In this document: positions 14,675 to 23,856 of the stretch, piece after piece
Position numbering within the stretch: position 1 is the stretch's first letter
How the letters are laid out: every line of letters starts with the position of its first letter
DNA from: CAYZZU01 sp964483105
GTDB lineage: Bacteria > CG2-30-53-67
DNA: 64,000 nt
Direction: 5' to 3'
Assembly (NCBI GenBank): GCA_964483105.1
Contig: CAYZZU010000013.1
Coordinates: 4,834-68,833 of the forward strand
Notes under the pieces: model-generated
What the model was told of the DNA's origin: nothing
What the model saw: only the letters and a program-made list of their open reading frames with translations
Database searches by the model: none
Program-made: the position numbers and the translations under genes

Positions 14675-16261
14675 TCAGGTGTCCGCAAGGAGGGACCGTG
14701 CGCATTGTGCCCCATCCAGCGCGGAACTGATGATCCCTCCGGCGTATCCCGCCCCCTCCCCCACGGGGTAAAGCCCTCTCACGCTGATCGAGGCATAGTC
14801 CTCTCCACGCACAAGACGAAGCGGAGAGGAGGTCCGGGTTTCCACTCCGATCAGAACGGCCTCCTCCGACACGAAACCGGCCATTTTTCGTCCCCAGTTT
14901 CGAAGCGCTCTTGTCAAACCTCCGACGACAAATCCGGGAAGATGGTCCGCAAGGTTCGATGAAACAACCCCCGGCCGGTAGGTCACATCGGGAAGGGTGG
15001 AGGAAACCCGTTGATTCAGGAAGTCGGTCATCCGCTGCGCCGGCGCAAAATAGGTTCCCCCCGTCGTCTGAAAGGCCTTCCGCTCCCATTGCCGGAGAAA
15101 GAGCAACCCGGCAAGCGGTCCGGAATCTCCGAAGTCTTCCGGACGAACGGTCACCACCAATCCGCTGTTCGCGTACCCGCTGTCCCGCCGCGCGTTACTC
15201 ATCCCATTGGTGACGACGCTTCCGGACTCCGGGTTGGCCGCGATGACATGCCCTCCGGGACACATGCAGAAAGAATAAACACCACGCCCGTGAACCCGGT
15301 CACGGAAGGTCAGCCGATAATCCGCGGGTGAAAGCCTCCGATGGCCCGCCCAGCCGCCGTACTGGAGGCGATCGATCAATTCCTGGGGGTGCTCCACCCT
15401 CACGCCGATGGCGAGCGGCTTGGGAACCATTGCGACACCCCGTCTCACCAGCATCTCGAAGGTATCTCCGGCACCGTGTCCGGGCGCCAGAATCACACGT
15501 TCGCTCTGAATGCGATCCTTCCCATTGACCATCACCCCACAGACCGAGTGGTTCCGCATGATCAGGTCCGTCACCCGGCTCCCGAAACGGATCTCACCTC
15601 CCGCTTTCTCAATCTTCTCCCGGATCGACACAATCACGCGCCGAAGCCGGTCTGTCCCGATGTGGGGTTTCGAATCATAGAGTATCTCGGGCGGCGCCCC
15701 GGCCTCAACCAACTCCTGCAACAAAAAACGGATCGCCGGATCCCGTTTCCGGGTCGTCAGCTTGCCGTCCGAGAAGGTCCCGGCGCCTCCTTCCCCGAAG
15801 CAGACATTGTCTTCCGTTCGAAACCTCCCGTTCCGCCAGAAGTCTTCCACGTCGCGCACCCGTTCCGGCATGGATTTTCCTCGTTCCAGAATGATCGGCT
15901 CGGCTCCCGCGCGGGCCAGGATCAGGGAGGCGAAAATCCCCGCAGGACCGAATCCAACGACGACAGGCCTTTCGGAAAATCTCCTCTTCGGGAAAGAAAA
16001 AAACGGAGGGCTGGAAAGAACGGGACGAACCTGAAGATCCTTCCGGTCGCGATTCTTCTGATAAAGACGATCCTCGCCCCTGCAGGAAATCTCGACCTGG
16101 TAGAGGATCCGGACATCATGACGGGCATCTACGGAACGGCGGAGAATCCGGAATGTCCGGAGATCCGCCGGCGGAACCAGGAGAAGATCGGCAACCACGT
16201 TTTTCAGCCCCGATTCATCCTGATCCGGTGTCAGGCGGATTCCGCTTACAAGGAGAGACAT
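14675..16261 (-). CDS. FAD/NAD(P)-dependent oxidoreductase (COG2509-like)
   Basis: 528 residues. An N-terminal domain (about 1-90) precedes the dinucleotide-binding motif VVVGFGPAGIFASLILARAG and the following acidic residue in ILERG. A second conserved set (GIISSALDG near the C-terminus, YPVGEGAGYAGG) completes the FAD fold. The GGAGTFSDGKLTTR segment is characteristic of this poorly characterised flavoprotein family. Substrate unknown. It sits 34 bp from the sigma-54 regulator and 22 bp after ahcY, probably in the same transcript. Confidence 0.85.
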   Translation of the reverse strand: MSLLVSGIRLTPDQDESGLKNVVADLLLVPPADLRTFRILRRSVDARHDVRILYQVEISCRGEDRLYQKNRDRKDLQVRPVLSSPPFFSFPKRRFSERPVVVGFGPAGIFASLILARAGAEPIILERGKSMPERVRDVEDFWRNGRFRTEDNVCFGEGGAGTFSDGKLTTRKRDPAIRFLLQELVEAGAPPEILYDSKPHIGTDRLRRVIVSIREKIEKAGGEIRFGSRVTDLIMRNHSVCGVMVNGKDRIQSERVILAPGHGAGDTFEMLVRRGVAMVPKPLAIGVRVEHPQELIDRLQYGGWAGHRRLSPADYRLTFRDRVHGRGVYSFCMCPGGHVIAANPESGSVVTNGMSNARRDSGYANSGLVVTVRPEDFGDSGPLAGLLFLRQWERKAFQTTGGTYFAPAQRMTDFLNQRVSSTLPDVTYRPGVVSSNLADHLPGFVVGGLTRALRNWGRKMAGFVSEEAVLIGVETRTSSPLRLVRGEDYASISVRGLYPVGEGAGYAGGIISSALDGAQCARSLLADT

Positions 16262-16283
16262 CTGCTCAATCGGAGAAGAAGGT

Positions 16284-17561
16284 TCAGGTCCCCATGTCCC
16301 AGGAAGCGAGATATTTTCGCTGCTCCTCGGTCAGTTCATCGATGGAGATTCCCATGGTGGAAAGTTTGATCGATGCGACCCAACTGTCGATTTCATGCGG
16401 AACCGGGTAGACCCGTTTCTCGAATTGTCCCCTGTTCTTAACGGCGTATTCCGAGGCGAGGGCCTGAGTGGCAAAACTCATATCCATGACGCAGGCGGGA
16501 TGACCTTCCGCCGCGGAGAGGTTGATCAGGCGCCCCTCGGCCAGGACGTAGATCTTCCTCCCGTCATCCATGGAAAATTCATCCACGTAATTCCGTACAT
16601 CCTTTCGGACCGAACGGGCCATGGCGTTCAGCGCGACGAGGTCGATCTCGACATCAAAGTGGCCGGAGTTGCAGACCATACACCCGTCCTTCATCACCTT
16701 GAAGTGTTCTTCCCGAATCACGTGGATATCACCGGTCAGGGTACAGATCAGGTCGGCAATCGGTGCGGCCTCGGCCATCGGCATGACCCGGAATCCGTCC
16801 ATGGCCGCTTCGATCGCCTTGACCGGATCGACTTCGGTGACGATTACGTTGGCGCCCATTCCGCGGGCCCGGGTGGCGAATCCCCGGCCGCACCAGCCAT
16901 ACCCGGCGGCCACGACGGTCTTGCCGGCCAGGAGTATGTCGGTGGCCCGGATGATCCCGTCCAGCGTGGACTGGCCGGTGCCGTAACGATTGTCAAAAAG
17001 ATGCTTGGTGTCGGCGTCGTTGACCGCGATCACGGGGAAGAGGAGCGCCCCGTCCTTTTCCATGGCCTTGAGACGAATCACACCGGTCGTGGTCTCTTCC
17101 ATACTGGCCACGATTTGTCCGGCCAGTTCAGGATGTTGCGCGTGGATGGTGGATACCAGGTCGGCGCCGTCATCCATGGTGATATGCGGCCCGTGCTCAA
17201 CGGCGGATGCGATATGCCGGTAAAAGGTATCGCGGTCTTCCCCCTTGCGGGCATGGACGGCGATGCCGTAGTCACGTACCAGGGAAGCCGCCACATCATC
17301 CTGCGTGGAGAGAGGGTTGGAGGCACAGAGGAGCACATCCGCCCCACCCGCTTTCAGGGTACGGACCAGATTGGCCGTCTCGGCGGTAACGTGGAGACAG
17401 GCGGACATTTTCATCCCCTTCAGGGGCAGTTCCTTGGAAAACCGTTCACGCACCCGCTGAAGGACAGGCATATCCTGATCGGCCCATTCGATCCGTTTCT
17501 TCCCCTGATCGGCAAGCTGCGGCGCGGCGATATCATGCTGGATGGTTATTTCCATAGCCAT
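16284..17561 (-). CDS. ahcY: Adenosylhomocysteinase (S-adenosyl-L-homocysteine hydrolase)
   Basis: 425 residues. It reversibly hydrolyses S-adenosylhomocysteine to adenosine and homocysteine, using bound NAD+. The NAD-binding loop VVAAGYGWCGRGFATRARGMG and the catalytic region (MDDGADLV; QSTLDGIIRATD) are present. The length is of the shorter form without the plant/gamma-proteobacterial insert. AAAGGGATG precedes the ATG. It is 75 bp downstream of metK, so SAM synthesis and SAH recycling are co-transcribed. No SAH or SAM riboswitch fits in the short intervening repeat-bearing gap. Confidence 0.96.
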   Translation of the reverse strand: MAMEITIQHDIAAPQLADQGKKRIEWADQDMPVLQRVRERFSKELPLKGMKMSACLHVTAETANLVRTLKAGGADVLLCASNPLSTQDDVAASLVRDYGIAVHARKGEDRDTFYRHIASAVEHGPHITMDDGADLVSTIHAQHPELAGQIVASMEETTTGVIRLKAMEKDGALLFPVIAVNDADTKHLFDNRYGTGQSTLDGIIRATDILLAGKTVVAAGYGWCGRGFATRARGMGANVIVTEVDPVKAIEAAMDGFRVMPMAEAAPIADLICTLTGDIHVIREEHFKVMKDGCMVCNSGHFDVEIDLVALNAMARSVRKDVRNYVDEFSMDDGRKIYVLAEGRLINLSAAEGHPACVMDMSFATQALASEYAVKNRGQFEKRVYPVPHEIDSWVASIKLSTMGISIDELTEEQRKYLASWDMGT

Positions 17562-17603
17562 GGATCATCCCTTTCCAATTTGTAGTTCCTATTTTCGAAT
17601 TAC

Positions 17604-17631
17604 CAATTTCCAGTTCCCAATTCCCAATTTC
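17604..17631. repeat. Degenerate 7-bp tandem repeat between metK and ahcY
   Basis: Four heptamers in tandem, CAATTTC, CAGTTCC, CAATTCC and CAATTTC, fill much of the 75-bp gap. They are AT-richer than the flanking genes. A similar stretch (GGAAATTGAGAGTTGAGAACT-like) lies between gspE and gspF near 55080-55100. Confidence 0.6.
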
Positions 17632-17636
17632 TGATC

Positions 17637-18830
17637 TTACAGCCCCGCGAGCCTGCGCAGCTCGCCCACCTGATCGGTCCGTTCCCAGGTAAACCCATCC
17701 CCCTTCCTCCATCGCATCCCCTCCGGGCTTCTGCCGAAATGCCCATAGGCCGCCGTCGCCTTGAAGATGGGCCGCTTGAGATCGAGGGTTTTGATAATGG
17801 CGGACGGACGCATATCGAAGATCTCACGGATGATCTCCACGATCTTTTTTTCAGGGATCTTTTCCGTCCCGAAGGCATCCACGTGAACCGAGACCGGATC
17901 CGCGACGCCAATGGCATAGGCTAACTGGAGTTCGAACTTGTCGGCAAGCCCGGCGGCCACTACGTTTTTGCAGATATACCGGGCCATGTAGGCCCCGGAA
18001 CGGTCGACCTTGGAGGGGTCCTTTCCGGAAAAACAGCCGCCGCCGTGGCTCCCGACACCACCGTAGGTGTCGACGATGATCTTCCGGCCGGTCAGACCGC
18101 AGTCCCCCATAGGCCCTCCCACCACGAAGCGCCCCGTGGGATTGATGTGGTAAATCACGTTCTCTTCATCCAGGAGCTCAGGCGGAACCACCGGCTTGAT
18201 CACCTTCTCGATCAGGTCTTCCCGGATTTCCTTGAGCGTCACGTCAGGACTGTGCTGAGTGGACAGGACGATGGTATGAACCCGGCCGGGAGCCCCATTG
18301 TCGTACTCCACGGTAACCTGGGATTTCCCGTCGGGACGAAGGTATTCAATGACGCCCTCTTTTCGAACTTCAGACAGTTGACGGGTCAGCTTATGCGCCA
18401 GGCTGATCGGTAGAGGCATGAATTCCTCGGTCTCGTTCGTGGCATACCCGAACATGAGTCCCTGATCCCCGGCTCCCTGTTCCTCGTGAAGCCCGGTCCC
18501 CTCCGTCACCCCCTGAGAAATGTCGGGAGACTGCTCGTCAATCGAGGTCACTACGGCACAGGTCTCGTAATCAAAGCCGTACTTGGCCCGCGTATACCCC
18601 GCCTCCTTGATGGTTTGCCGAACCACCTTGGGAATATCCACGTAACAATCGGTGGAGATTTCACCCGCCACCATGGCCAGTCCCGTGGTGACCAGCGTCT
18701 CGCAGGCAACCCGCCCGTCCGGATCCTGGTTCAGAATTTCATCCAGTATGGCATCGGAAATCTGGTCGGCGATCTTATCCGGATGCCCTTCGGTCACGGA
18801 TTCGGACGTAAACAGGTACTTTTTCGTCAT
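17637..18830 (-). CDS. metK: S-adenosylmethionine synthetase
   Basis: 397 residues, the normal MetK length. It makes SAM from methionine and ATP. Signatures seen: SESVTEGHPDKIADQISDA at the N-terminus, GAGDQGLMFGYA (signature 1) and GGGCFSGKDPSKVDRSGAY (signature 2, phosphate-binding loop). AGGAGGAG precedes the ATG. It lies between apt and ahcY on the minus strand, making an adenosine/methyl-cycle cluster. Confidence 0.97.
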   Translation of the reverse strand: MTKKYLFTSESVTEGHPDKIADQISDAILDEILNQDPDGRVACETLVTTGLAMVAGEISTDCYVDIPKVVRQTIKEAGYTRAKYGFDYETCAVVTSIDEQSPDISQGVTEGTGLHEEQGAGDQGLMFGYATNETEEFMPLPISLAHKLTRQLSEVRKEGVIEYLRPDGKSQVTVEYDNGAPGRVHTIVLSTQHSPDVTLKEIREDLIEKVIKPVVPPELLDEENVIYHINPTGRFVVGGPMGDCGLTGRKIIVDTYGGVGSHGGGCFSGKDPSKVDRSGAYMARYICKNVVAAGLADKFELQLAYAIGVADPVSVHVDAFGTEKIPEKKIVEIIREIFDMRPSAIIKTLDLKRPIFKATAAYGHFGRSPEGMRWRKGDGFTWERTDQVGELRRLAGL

Positions 18831-18870
18831 GGAACTCCTCCTCGTTGAGTTCGGACTCGGAAATGGAAAA

Positions 18871-19392
18871 TCAGAATTTCAACAGTGAAAAGACGGGATA
18901 TCCGTCCAGCCTTTCCCTGCCTTTGAGAAACTCCAGCTCCAGGAGAAAAACACATTCCAGAATATTGCCCTGAAGGTTTTCGACCAGGTCAATGGCCGCC
19001 CGGATGGTCCCTCCGGTTGCGATCAGATCATCCGCAATCAGGACATTCTGCCCCGGAGTGATCGCGTCCTTGTGAATCTCAAGTTGATCGGTCCCATATT
19101 CCAGTTCGTAGATCGTCTTGTACGTTTTGTAGGGAAGCTTGCCGGGTTTCCGCACCAGAATCACACCGGCTCCCAGGCGGTATGCCAGAGCGGATCCGAT
19201 CACGAATCCCCTGGATTCAATCCCGACGACCAGATCGACCTGACGATCCAGATAACGGTTGGCCAGGCTGTCGATAGCCCGTGCGAAAGCCCTTTTATTG
19301 GAGAGAAGTGTGGTGATATCCTTGAAGATAACCCCCTTCTTCGGAAAATCCGGGATATCACGGATCAGATTTCTCAGTTCCTCCATGGACAC
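18871..19392 (-). CDS. apt: Adenine phosphoribosyltransferase
   Basis: 173 residues, standard for Apt, which salvages adenine with PRPP to AMP. The PRPP-binding motif appears as NVLIADDLIATGGTIRAAID, and FPKKGVIFKDITTLL at the N-terminus is characteristic of Apt. In this operon it would recover adenine released from SAM-derived metabolites. The start lies 9 bp after the sigma-factor stop, behind GGAGGTGTCC. Confidence 0.95.
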   Translation of the reverse strand: MSMEELRNLIRDIPDFPKKGVIFKDITTLLSNKRAFARAIDSLANRYLDRQVDLVVGIESRGFVIGSALAYRLGAGVILVRKPGKLPYKTYKTIYELEYGTDQLEIHKDAITPGQNVLIADDLIATGGTIRAAIDLVENLQGNILECVFLLELEFLKGRERLDGYPVFSLLKF

Positions 19393-19400
19393 CTCCTCGA

Positions 19401-20378
19401 TTACAGGATTTCATCCAGGATCAATTCTTCCCGACTGATAATGTAGCGGAGCTTCTTCAGAGCGGAAGACTCGATCTGCCGGATCCTTTCCCGTGTCACG
19501 CCGAATTCCTCCCCGATCTTCTCCAGAGTCTTGGGTTCGCCGTCTTCAAGACCGAATCGGAGAATCACCACATTTTTTTCATTCTCGGTCAGCTTTTCCA
19601 GCCACTTGGAAATCATTTCGTGCCGTTTGATCCCTTCAACAATGTCGGCCGGGGAAAGGATCGATGTATCTTCGATTACATCCTTCAAAGAACTTTCCTG
19701 TTTTTCACCGATCGGCATATCCAATGACTGGGTGGATCGCACGACCCGCATGACCTCCTTGACCTTTTCCACGCTGGTGTCCATGATCTCGGCAATCTCA
19801 TCCAGTGTGGGCTCCCGTCCCTTGGCCTGGACCTGTTCCCGCAACACCCGGACAAAACGGTTGATTTTTTCATCAATATGAATGGGAAGTCGAATGGTGC
19901 GGGTCTGATTCACCAGGGCCCGTTCGATGGCCTGGCGAATCCACCAAGAGGCATAGGTACTGAATTTGAACCCTTTTTTGTATTGAAAACGCTCCACCGC
20001 CTTGATGAGCCCGATATTCCCTTCCTCGATCAGGTCCAGAAAAGGAAGCCCCCGGTTCAGATACCGTTTGGCAATACTGACCACGAGGCGGAGATTGGAC
20101 TCGATCATCTTCCGGCGGGCGTCCGGATCCTTATGCCAGACCTTCTTGGCCAGGGCCAGTTCCTCTTCGGGAGTCAGGAGAGGAATCGCGCTGATTTCTC
20201 GGAGATAGATCTTGATCGTGTCCGGGGATTTTCCGGAAGACTTCCGTGCAGGTTTCGGTTTTTTCCGCCCCCCCTCCACCGCAGTGACCTCAAAATTAAT
20301 CTCCTCCTGTTCATCCACGTCCACCAGATTTTCCCGGCTCTCTGTATCCTCGGAAGGATCCGGATGCCTTTTTGGCAT
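19401..20378 (-). CDS. rpoS: RNA polymerase sigma-70-family factor, RpoS-like
   Basis: 325 residues from the ATG at 20378 (GAGGGG 5 nt upstream; a GTG two codons earlier is less well placed). Regions 1.2 (DTIKIYLREISAIPLLTPEEE), 2 (NLRLVVSIAKRY ... FSTYASWWIRQAI), 3 and 4 (VTRERIRQIESSALKKLR) are complete, but the long region 1.1 of RpoD is missing. The neighbourhood surE-pcm-(dedA-tRNA)-rpoS matches the conserved surE-pcm-rpoS order of many proteobacteria, which favours RpoS over another RpoD paralogue. The N-terminal 60 residues are charged and variable. Confidence 0.88.
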   Translation of the reverse strand: MPKRHPDPSEDTESRENLVDVDEQEEINFEVTAVEGGRKKPKPARKSSGKSPDTIKIYLREISAIPLLTPEEELALAKKVWHKDPDARRKMIESNLRLVVSIAKRYLNRGLPFLDLIEEGNIGLIKAVERFQYKKGFKFSTYASWWIRQAIERALVNQTRTIRLPIHIDEKINRFVRVLREQVQAKGREPTLDEIAEIMDTSVEKVKEVMRVVRSTQSLDMPIGEKQESSLKDVIEDTSILSPADIVEGIKRHEMISKWLEKLTENEKNVVILRFGLEDGEPKTLEKIGEEFGVTRERIRQIESSALKKLRYIISREELILDEIL

Positions 20379-20421
20379 GATCACCCCTCACTGATCAGAC
20401 TTTACCCACACGAAAGAATCA

Positions 20422-20499
<78 letters not shown>

Positions 20500-20513
20500 C
20501 TCCTGATCGTTTC

Positions 20514-21122
20514 TTATCGGGCATCATCCCGCCGGGCCATAGCCCGTACGGACATTCTCTTGACCGCGTAGAACCCTCCTACAAGAAGTACAACAAAGAG
20601 TATGGAAAGGAGATTAAAGTACCGCTCTATGAAGCCGGTAATGTACTCCCCGAACAGCGCAATCAATCCAGCCACAAGGAAAAACCGAGCCCCGCGACTG
20701 ACCAAGGATACTAAAATGAATTTCACAAAGTCAATATAAAAAACCCCGGCCGAGAGAGTAAAAATTTTATAAGGGATCGGAGTGAAACCGGCGATTCCGA
20801 TCGCCCAGGCCTCATACTTTCTGAAATAGTCATGAACCAGGCGGATTTTCCTCTCCGATACAAAACGTTTCAGAAGAGGCCGCCCGCCTCCCTTTCCAAG
20901 CCCGTATCCGAACGCACCCCCGACCGTTGAGCCCGCTGTACAAACCAGCGCGTACGACAGGGCGTGTCCGGGAGAGTTCAACGACATGACGATCAAGAGC
21001 AGATCCGGCGGAATCGGGAAGAAAGAAGACTCGGCGAAAGCCAGGCCGAAAAGAGCGAAAACAGCGTTTTCGCTCTGTGCCCAGGACACAGTCCATTCTT
21101 TGAGTTCATGTATCCAGACCAC
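20514..21122 (-). CDS. DedA/SNARE-associated (YqaA-like) inner-membrane protein
   Basis: About 202 residues if started at GTG 21122, where AAAGGGAAGCT gives the better ribosome site; a GTG at 21149 would add nine residues. Both overlap the pcm end. DedA-family features are an amphipathic ESSFFPIPPDLLLIVMSL segment, GSTVGGAFGYGLGKGGG, and FTPIPYKIFTLSAGV, the re-entrant loop region. Members act as lipid-carrier flippases or in membrane homeostasis. Four to five hydrophobic helices are visible. It sits between pcm and tRNA-Pro/rpoS. Confidence 0.87.
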   Translation of the reverse strand: MVWIHELKEWTVSWAQSENAVFALFGLAFAESSFFPIPPDLLLIVMSLNSPGHALSYALVCTAGSTVGGAFGYGLGKGGGRPLLKRFVSERKIRLVHDYFRKYEAWAIGIAGFTPIPYKIFTLSAGVFYIDFVKFILVSLVSRGARFFLVAGLIALFGEYITGFIERYFNLLSILFVVLLVGGFYAVKRMSVRAMARRDDAR

Positions 21123-21801
21123 AGCTTCCCTTTCCGGGATCCCCCCCACCAGGGCCCCAACCGAACCGACCGACCAGTTTCACAAACTGACAGGGATCAA
21201 GCTCCTGCTGCCGGATCCCCGAAGGCTGCTTGACCACCTTGACCAGCCGTTGTTTCCGGACACCTCCCACCGGAATGAGCATCCGTCCACCGACCTTGAG
21301 CTGACGGATCAGGTGTTCCGGAATCCCGGGAGATCCCGCGGAAACCACGATCGCGTCGAAAGGCGCCTGATCCGGCCAGCCGTAGGTCCCGTCGCCGGCG
21401 CGAATCGCCACGTTACTGATCCCAAGACGGTCCAGGCGGTTCCAGGCCGATTTGGCCAGGGCATGAATCCGCTCCATCGAAAAAACCTTTTCCACGATCC
21501 GGGCCAACAGAGCGGTCTGATACCCGGAACCCGTCCCGATTTCAAGGATCCTCTCCCTGCCGGTCAGGTCAAGACTCTGCAAAACCAAGGCGATCGTGGA
21601 AGGCTGCGAAATCGTCTGCCCCTGACCGATGGGAAGGGAGGTATTCTCATAGGCACGGAGTTGAAGGGCTTCTTCCACAAACAGATGGCGGGGAACAGTG
21701 GAAAAGGCCTCCAGAACCCTCTGATCCCGGATTCCGGCCCGGGGCAGGAGATCCTGTACCAGCCGTTTCAAAGCGATATCGGGATTCGTGTATTGGACCA
21801 T
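21106..21801 (-). CDS. pcm: Protein-L-isoaspartate O-methyltransferase
   Basis: 231 residues. It repairs isoaspartyl residues using SAM. PRHLFVEEALQLRAYENTSLPIGQGQTIS is split over the substrate region, and the SAM-binding ILEIGTGSGYQTALLA motif follows. The C-terminus is slightly longer than in E. coli Pcm (208). It lies 47 bp after surE and overlaps dedA. Co-occurrence with surE, rpoS and metK/ahcY fits a stress-repair and methyl-donor cluster. Confidence 0.95.
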   Translation of the reverse strand: MVQYTNPDIALKRLVQDLLPRAGIRDQRVLEAFSTVPRHLFVEEALQLRAYENTSLPIGQGQTISQPSTIALVLQSLDLTGRERILEIGTGSGYQTALLARIVEKVFSMERIHALAKSAWNRLDRLGISNVAIRAGDGTYGWPDQAPFDAIVVSAGSPGIPEHLIRQLKVGGRMLIPVGGVRKQRLVKVVKQPSGIRQQELDPCQFVKLVGRFGWGPGGGDPGKGSCGLDT

Positions 21802-21848
21802 GACTCACCCGGGCGGAGAACAATGCGACCCGCACCCACTTCGCGCAT

Positions 21849-22607
21849 TCAGGATGATTCCTGACTGTCTGAAAAAATTCTCGAAATCCGATCCAGGACC
21901 TCATGATGGGTCAGGTCCAGATGGAGGGGCGTCACGGAGATATAACGCTGGTCGATCGCCTCATAGTCCGAGCTTCCGTCACTTTCCGCGACCACCTCTT
22001 CCCCTACAATCCAGAAATAGGTCCTCCCGCGGGGATCTTTCTTCTCAATCACAGGATCCTTGAAGATTCTCCTTCCCTGGCGGGTGATCCGGAGCCCCCG
22101 AATCCGGTCGGAAGGCAGGTTGGGAACATTCACGTTCAGGAAGGTATCCCCGGGCAGTCCCTGCCGAATCACCCGTCGGGCGATATGGAGTGCCGCCGAA
22201 GCCGCTGTTTCATACCGGAAGCGGCTGTCCCCCACCAAAGAGACGGCCATGGAGGGAATCCCCAGCAGGGCCCCTTCCATCGCGGCGGAGACCGTCCCGG
22301 AATACGTAATATTGTCCCCCAGATTTCCTCCGCGGTTAATTCCGGAGACGAGAAGATCCGGTGTTTCATCCAAGATGGAATGCACGGCAAGAGTGATACA
22401 GTCCGTGGGGGTCCCGTTGACACTGTAGAGATCCGGTCCGATCCGCGCAACCCGGAGAGGCTTGTGCAGGGTCAGGGAATGCCCCACCGCGCTCCGCTCA
22501 CGGTCCGGAGCCACCACAACCACGCGTCCAAAAGCCCGGAGGACCCGCGCCAGCGTCAGAAGTCCTTCGGAGTGGACCCCGTCATCATTGGAAACGAGAA
22601 TTTGCAC
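21849..22607 (-). CDS. surE: 5'/3'-nucleotidase SurE
   Basis: 252 residues with GTG start at 22607 behind GAGG. SurE dephosphorylates nucleoside monophosphates using a divalent metal. The metal-binding SNDDGVHSEGLLTLARVL N-terminus, APDRERSAVGHSLT and DLLVSGINRGGNLGDNITYSGTV (in parts) are all present. It heads the surE-pcm-dedA-rpoS transcript. A strong inverted repeat lies 25-55 bp upstream in its leader. Confidence 0.96.
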   Translation of the reverse strand: MQILVSNDDGVHSEGLLTLARVLRAFGRVVVVAPDRERSAVGHSLTLHKPLRVARIGPDLYSVNGTPTDCITLAVHSILDETPDLLVSGINRGGNLGDNITYSGTVSAAMEGALLGIPSMAVSLVGDSRFRYETAASAALHIARRVIRQGLPGDTFLNVNVPNLPSDRIRGLRITRQGRRIFKDPVIEKKDPRGRTYFWIVGEEVVAESDGSSDYEAIDQRYISVTPLHLDLTHHEVLDRISRIFSDSQESS

Positions 22608-22631
22608 AGAACCTCATATGGCCGGGAGATA

Positions 22632-22662
22632 CCACCCGGAATGAATCATACCTTCCGGGTGG
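22632..22662 (-). promoter_or_regulatory. 10-bp perfect inverted repeat in the surE leader
   Basis: CCACCCGGAA (22632-22641) and TTCCGGGTGG (22653-22662) form a strong hairpin with an 11-nt loop, ending 25 bp before the surE GTG. No T-run follows in either direction close to the stem, so it is not a typical terminator. It may be an operator or a leader hairpin. Confidence 0.45.
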
Positions 22663-22666
22663 AAAG

Positions 22667-22689
22667 AAAAAAAGCCCCTGAAGGGCCTT
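22667..22689 (-). terminator. Terminator downstream of tRNA-Pro(GGG)
   Basis: On the minus strand AAGGCCC and GGGGCTT form a 7-position stem with one mismatch around TTCA, followed by seven T residues. It lies 135 bp after the tRNA and would stop the tRNA transcript before surE. Confidence 0.65.
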
Positions 22690-22823
22690 CATTCACACCG
22701 AAACAGATCAAGGATTTTCAGCCGTTCGAACCGGTTGTCCCATACGACCCGCGAATCAGGGCCAGGCGCTGAATCGTCTCAGAGCCACTCGGCCGATACA
22801 ACTTTTCCATGAAATGGACAAAC

Positions 22824-22900
<77 letters not shown>

Positions 22901-22940
22901 TGACAAAAAACATAAATCCGCCTCGTCATTTACATTCTGA

Positions 22941-22969
22941 ATCTTAAACACTCCTCAATTTGATGTCAA
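22941..22969 (-). promoter_or_regulatory. Sigma-70 promoter of tRNA-Pro(GGG)
   Basis: Minus strand TTGACA (22969-22964), a 17-bp spacer and TAAGAT (22946-22941), about 40 bp upstream of the tRNA 5' end. Near-consensus, as is usual for stable RNA genes. Confidence 0.8.
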
Positions 22970-23013
22970 GGGTTTTTCTCCCGGGACTTCCGCCGATTTT
23001 CTACAGATTTTTC

Positions 23014-23042
23014 TTGTTTTCATCCTGTAAATCCATTATAGT
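23014..23042 (+). promoter_or_regulatory. Sigma-70 promoter of the TPR-protein gene
   Basis: TTGTTT (23014-23019), a 17-bp spacer and TATAGT (23037-23042), about 80 bp before the start of the TPR gene; divergent from the tRNA promoter. Confidence 0.55.
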
Positions 23043-23121
23043 TGCAGCTTCCGGTTTCGTGTTAGTCAGGAGAGGACCGAAACGGTTTCCGCCGGAAATC
23101 TTGCCTGGTAAAGGTTTCATC

Positions 23122-23850
23122 ATGATTCATTTGATCATTTCTTTATCCGCGGGAGCGGCTGTATTCTTCGGGATTTTCTTCTTTTTACCCATCCACTGGG
23201 GATTTGCCCTTGCGGCCTCTCTCACTGTCATGTTGGGGGTGAATTATCTTTTAGGAAGGCGAATCAATAAGATCATCACTCAACTGATGGAACAGGTCAG
23301 TCAGGACATCCGGAACGGGAAAATGGACCGGGCCATTCATACCCTCGAAGGCGCGCTCAAATACGGTCGCTACCAGTTTTTCATCAAGTCTCAGATTCTT
23401 ACCCAGATCGGGGTCATTTACTATATCAAAAGAGACTTCAAGGCCGCTTTCCCCTATCTGAAGAAATCCTTTGTTCGTCACTGGATCGCGCAGGGGATGC
23501 TCGCAATAAGCTATATGCGCCGGAAAGACAAAGAAAAAATGATCAAGACTTTCAATCGTGCCGTTCGCTATTCTCCCAAGGAAGGGCTCCTGTGGAATCT
23601 GTACGCCTATTGTCTGTTGCGGACGGGAAACAGGAACGAGGCGATCCAGACCCTCGTCAAGGCATCCAAGAAGCTCCCAGGTGATGAGAGGATCCAGAAT
23701 AACCTGATTCATCTGCAAAACAACAAAAAGATGAAGATGAAGAACTACGGGGAACTCTGGATGCAGTTTCACCTCGAGAAGGTTCCCGGCACGATCGGCC
23801 GGCGCCCCCCGTATCCCGTCAATCCAAGAAGAAGAGCCGTCCGGCGTTGA
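23122..23850 (+). CDS. Membrane-anchored TPR-repeat protein of unknown function
   Basis: 242 residues from the ATG at 23122, chosen because two hydrophobic helices (about 1-20 and 25-42) then form the N-terminus; a longer in-frame start adds a low-complexity leader over the promoter. After a charged helix come tetratricopeptide-like repeats (about 65-205, e.g. KMDRAIHTLEGALKYGRY, RNEAIQTLVKASKKLPGD), then a basic tail PPYPVNPRRRAVRR. It likely scaffolds a protein complex at the inner membrane. It ends 6 bp from the end of the convergent ptsI gene. No specific function recognised. Confidence 0.8.
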   Translation: MIHLIISLSAGAAVFFGIFFFLPIHWGFALAASLTVMLGVNYLLGRRINKIITQLMEQVSQDIRNGKMDRAIHTLEGALKYGRYQFFIKSQILTQIGVIYYIKRDFKAAFPYLKKSFVRHWIAQGMLAISYMRRKDKEKMIKTFNRAVRYSPKEGLLWNLYAYCLLRTGNRNEAIQTLVKASKKLPGDERIQNNLIHLQNNKKMKMKNYGELWMQFHLEKVPGTIGRRPPYPVNPRRRAVRR

Positions 23851-23856
23851 CGCTCT

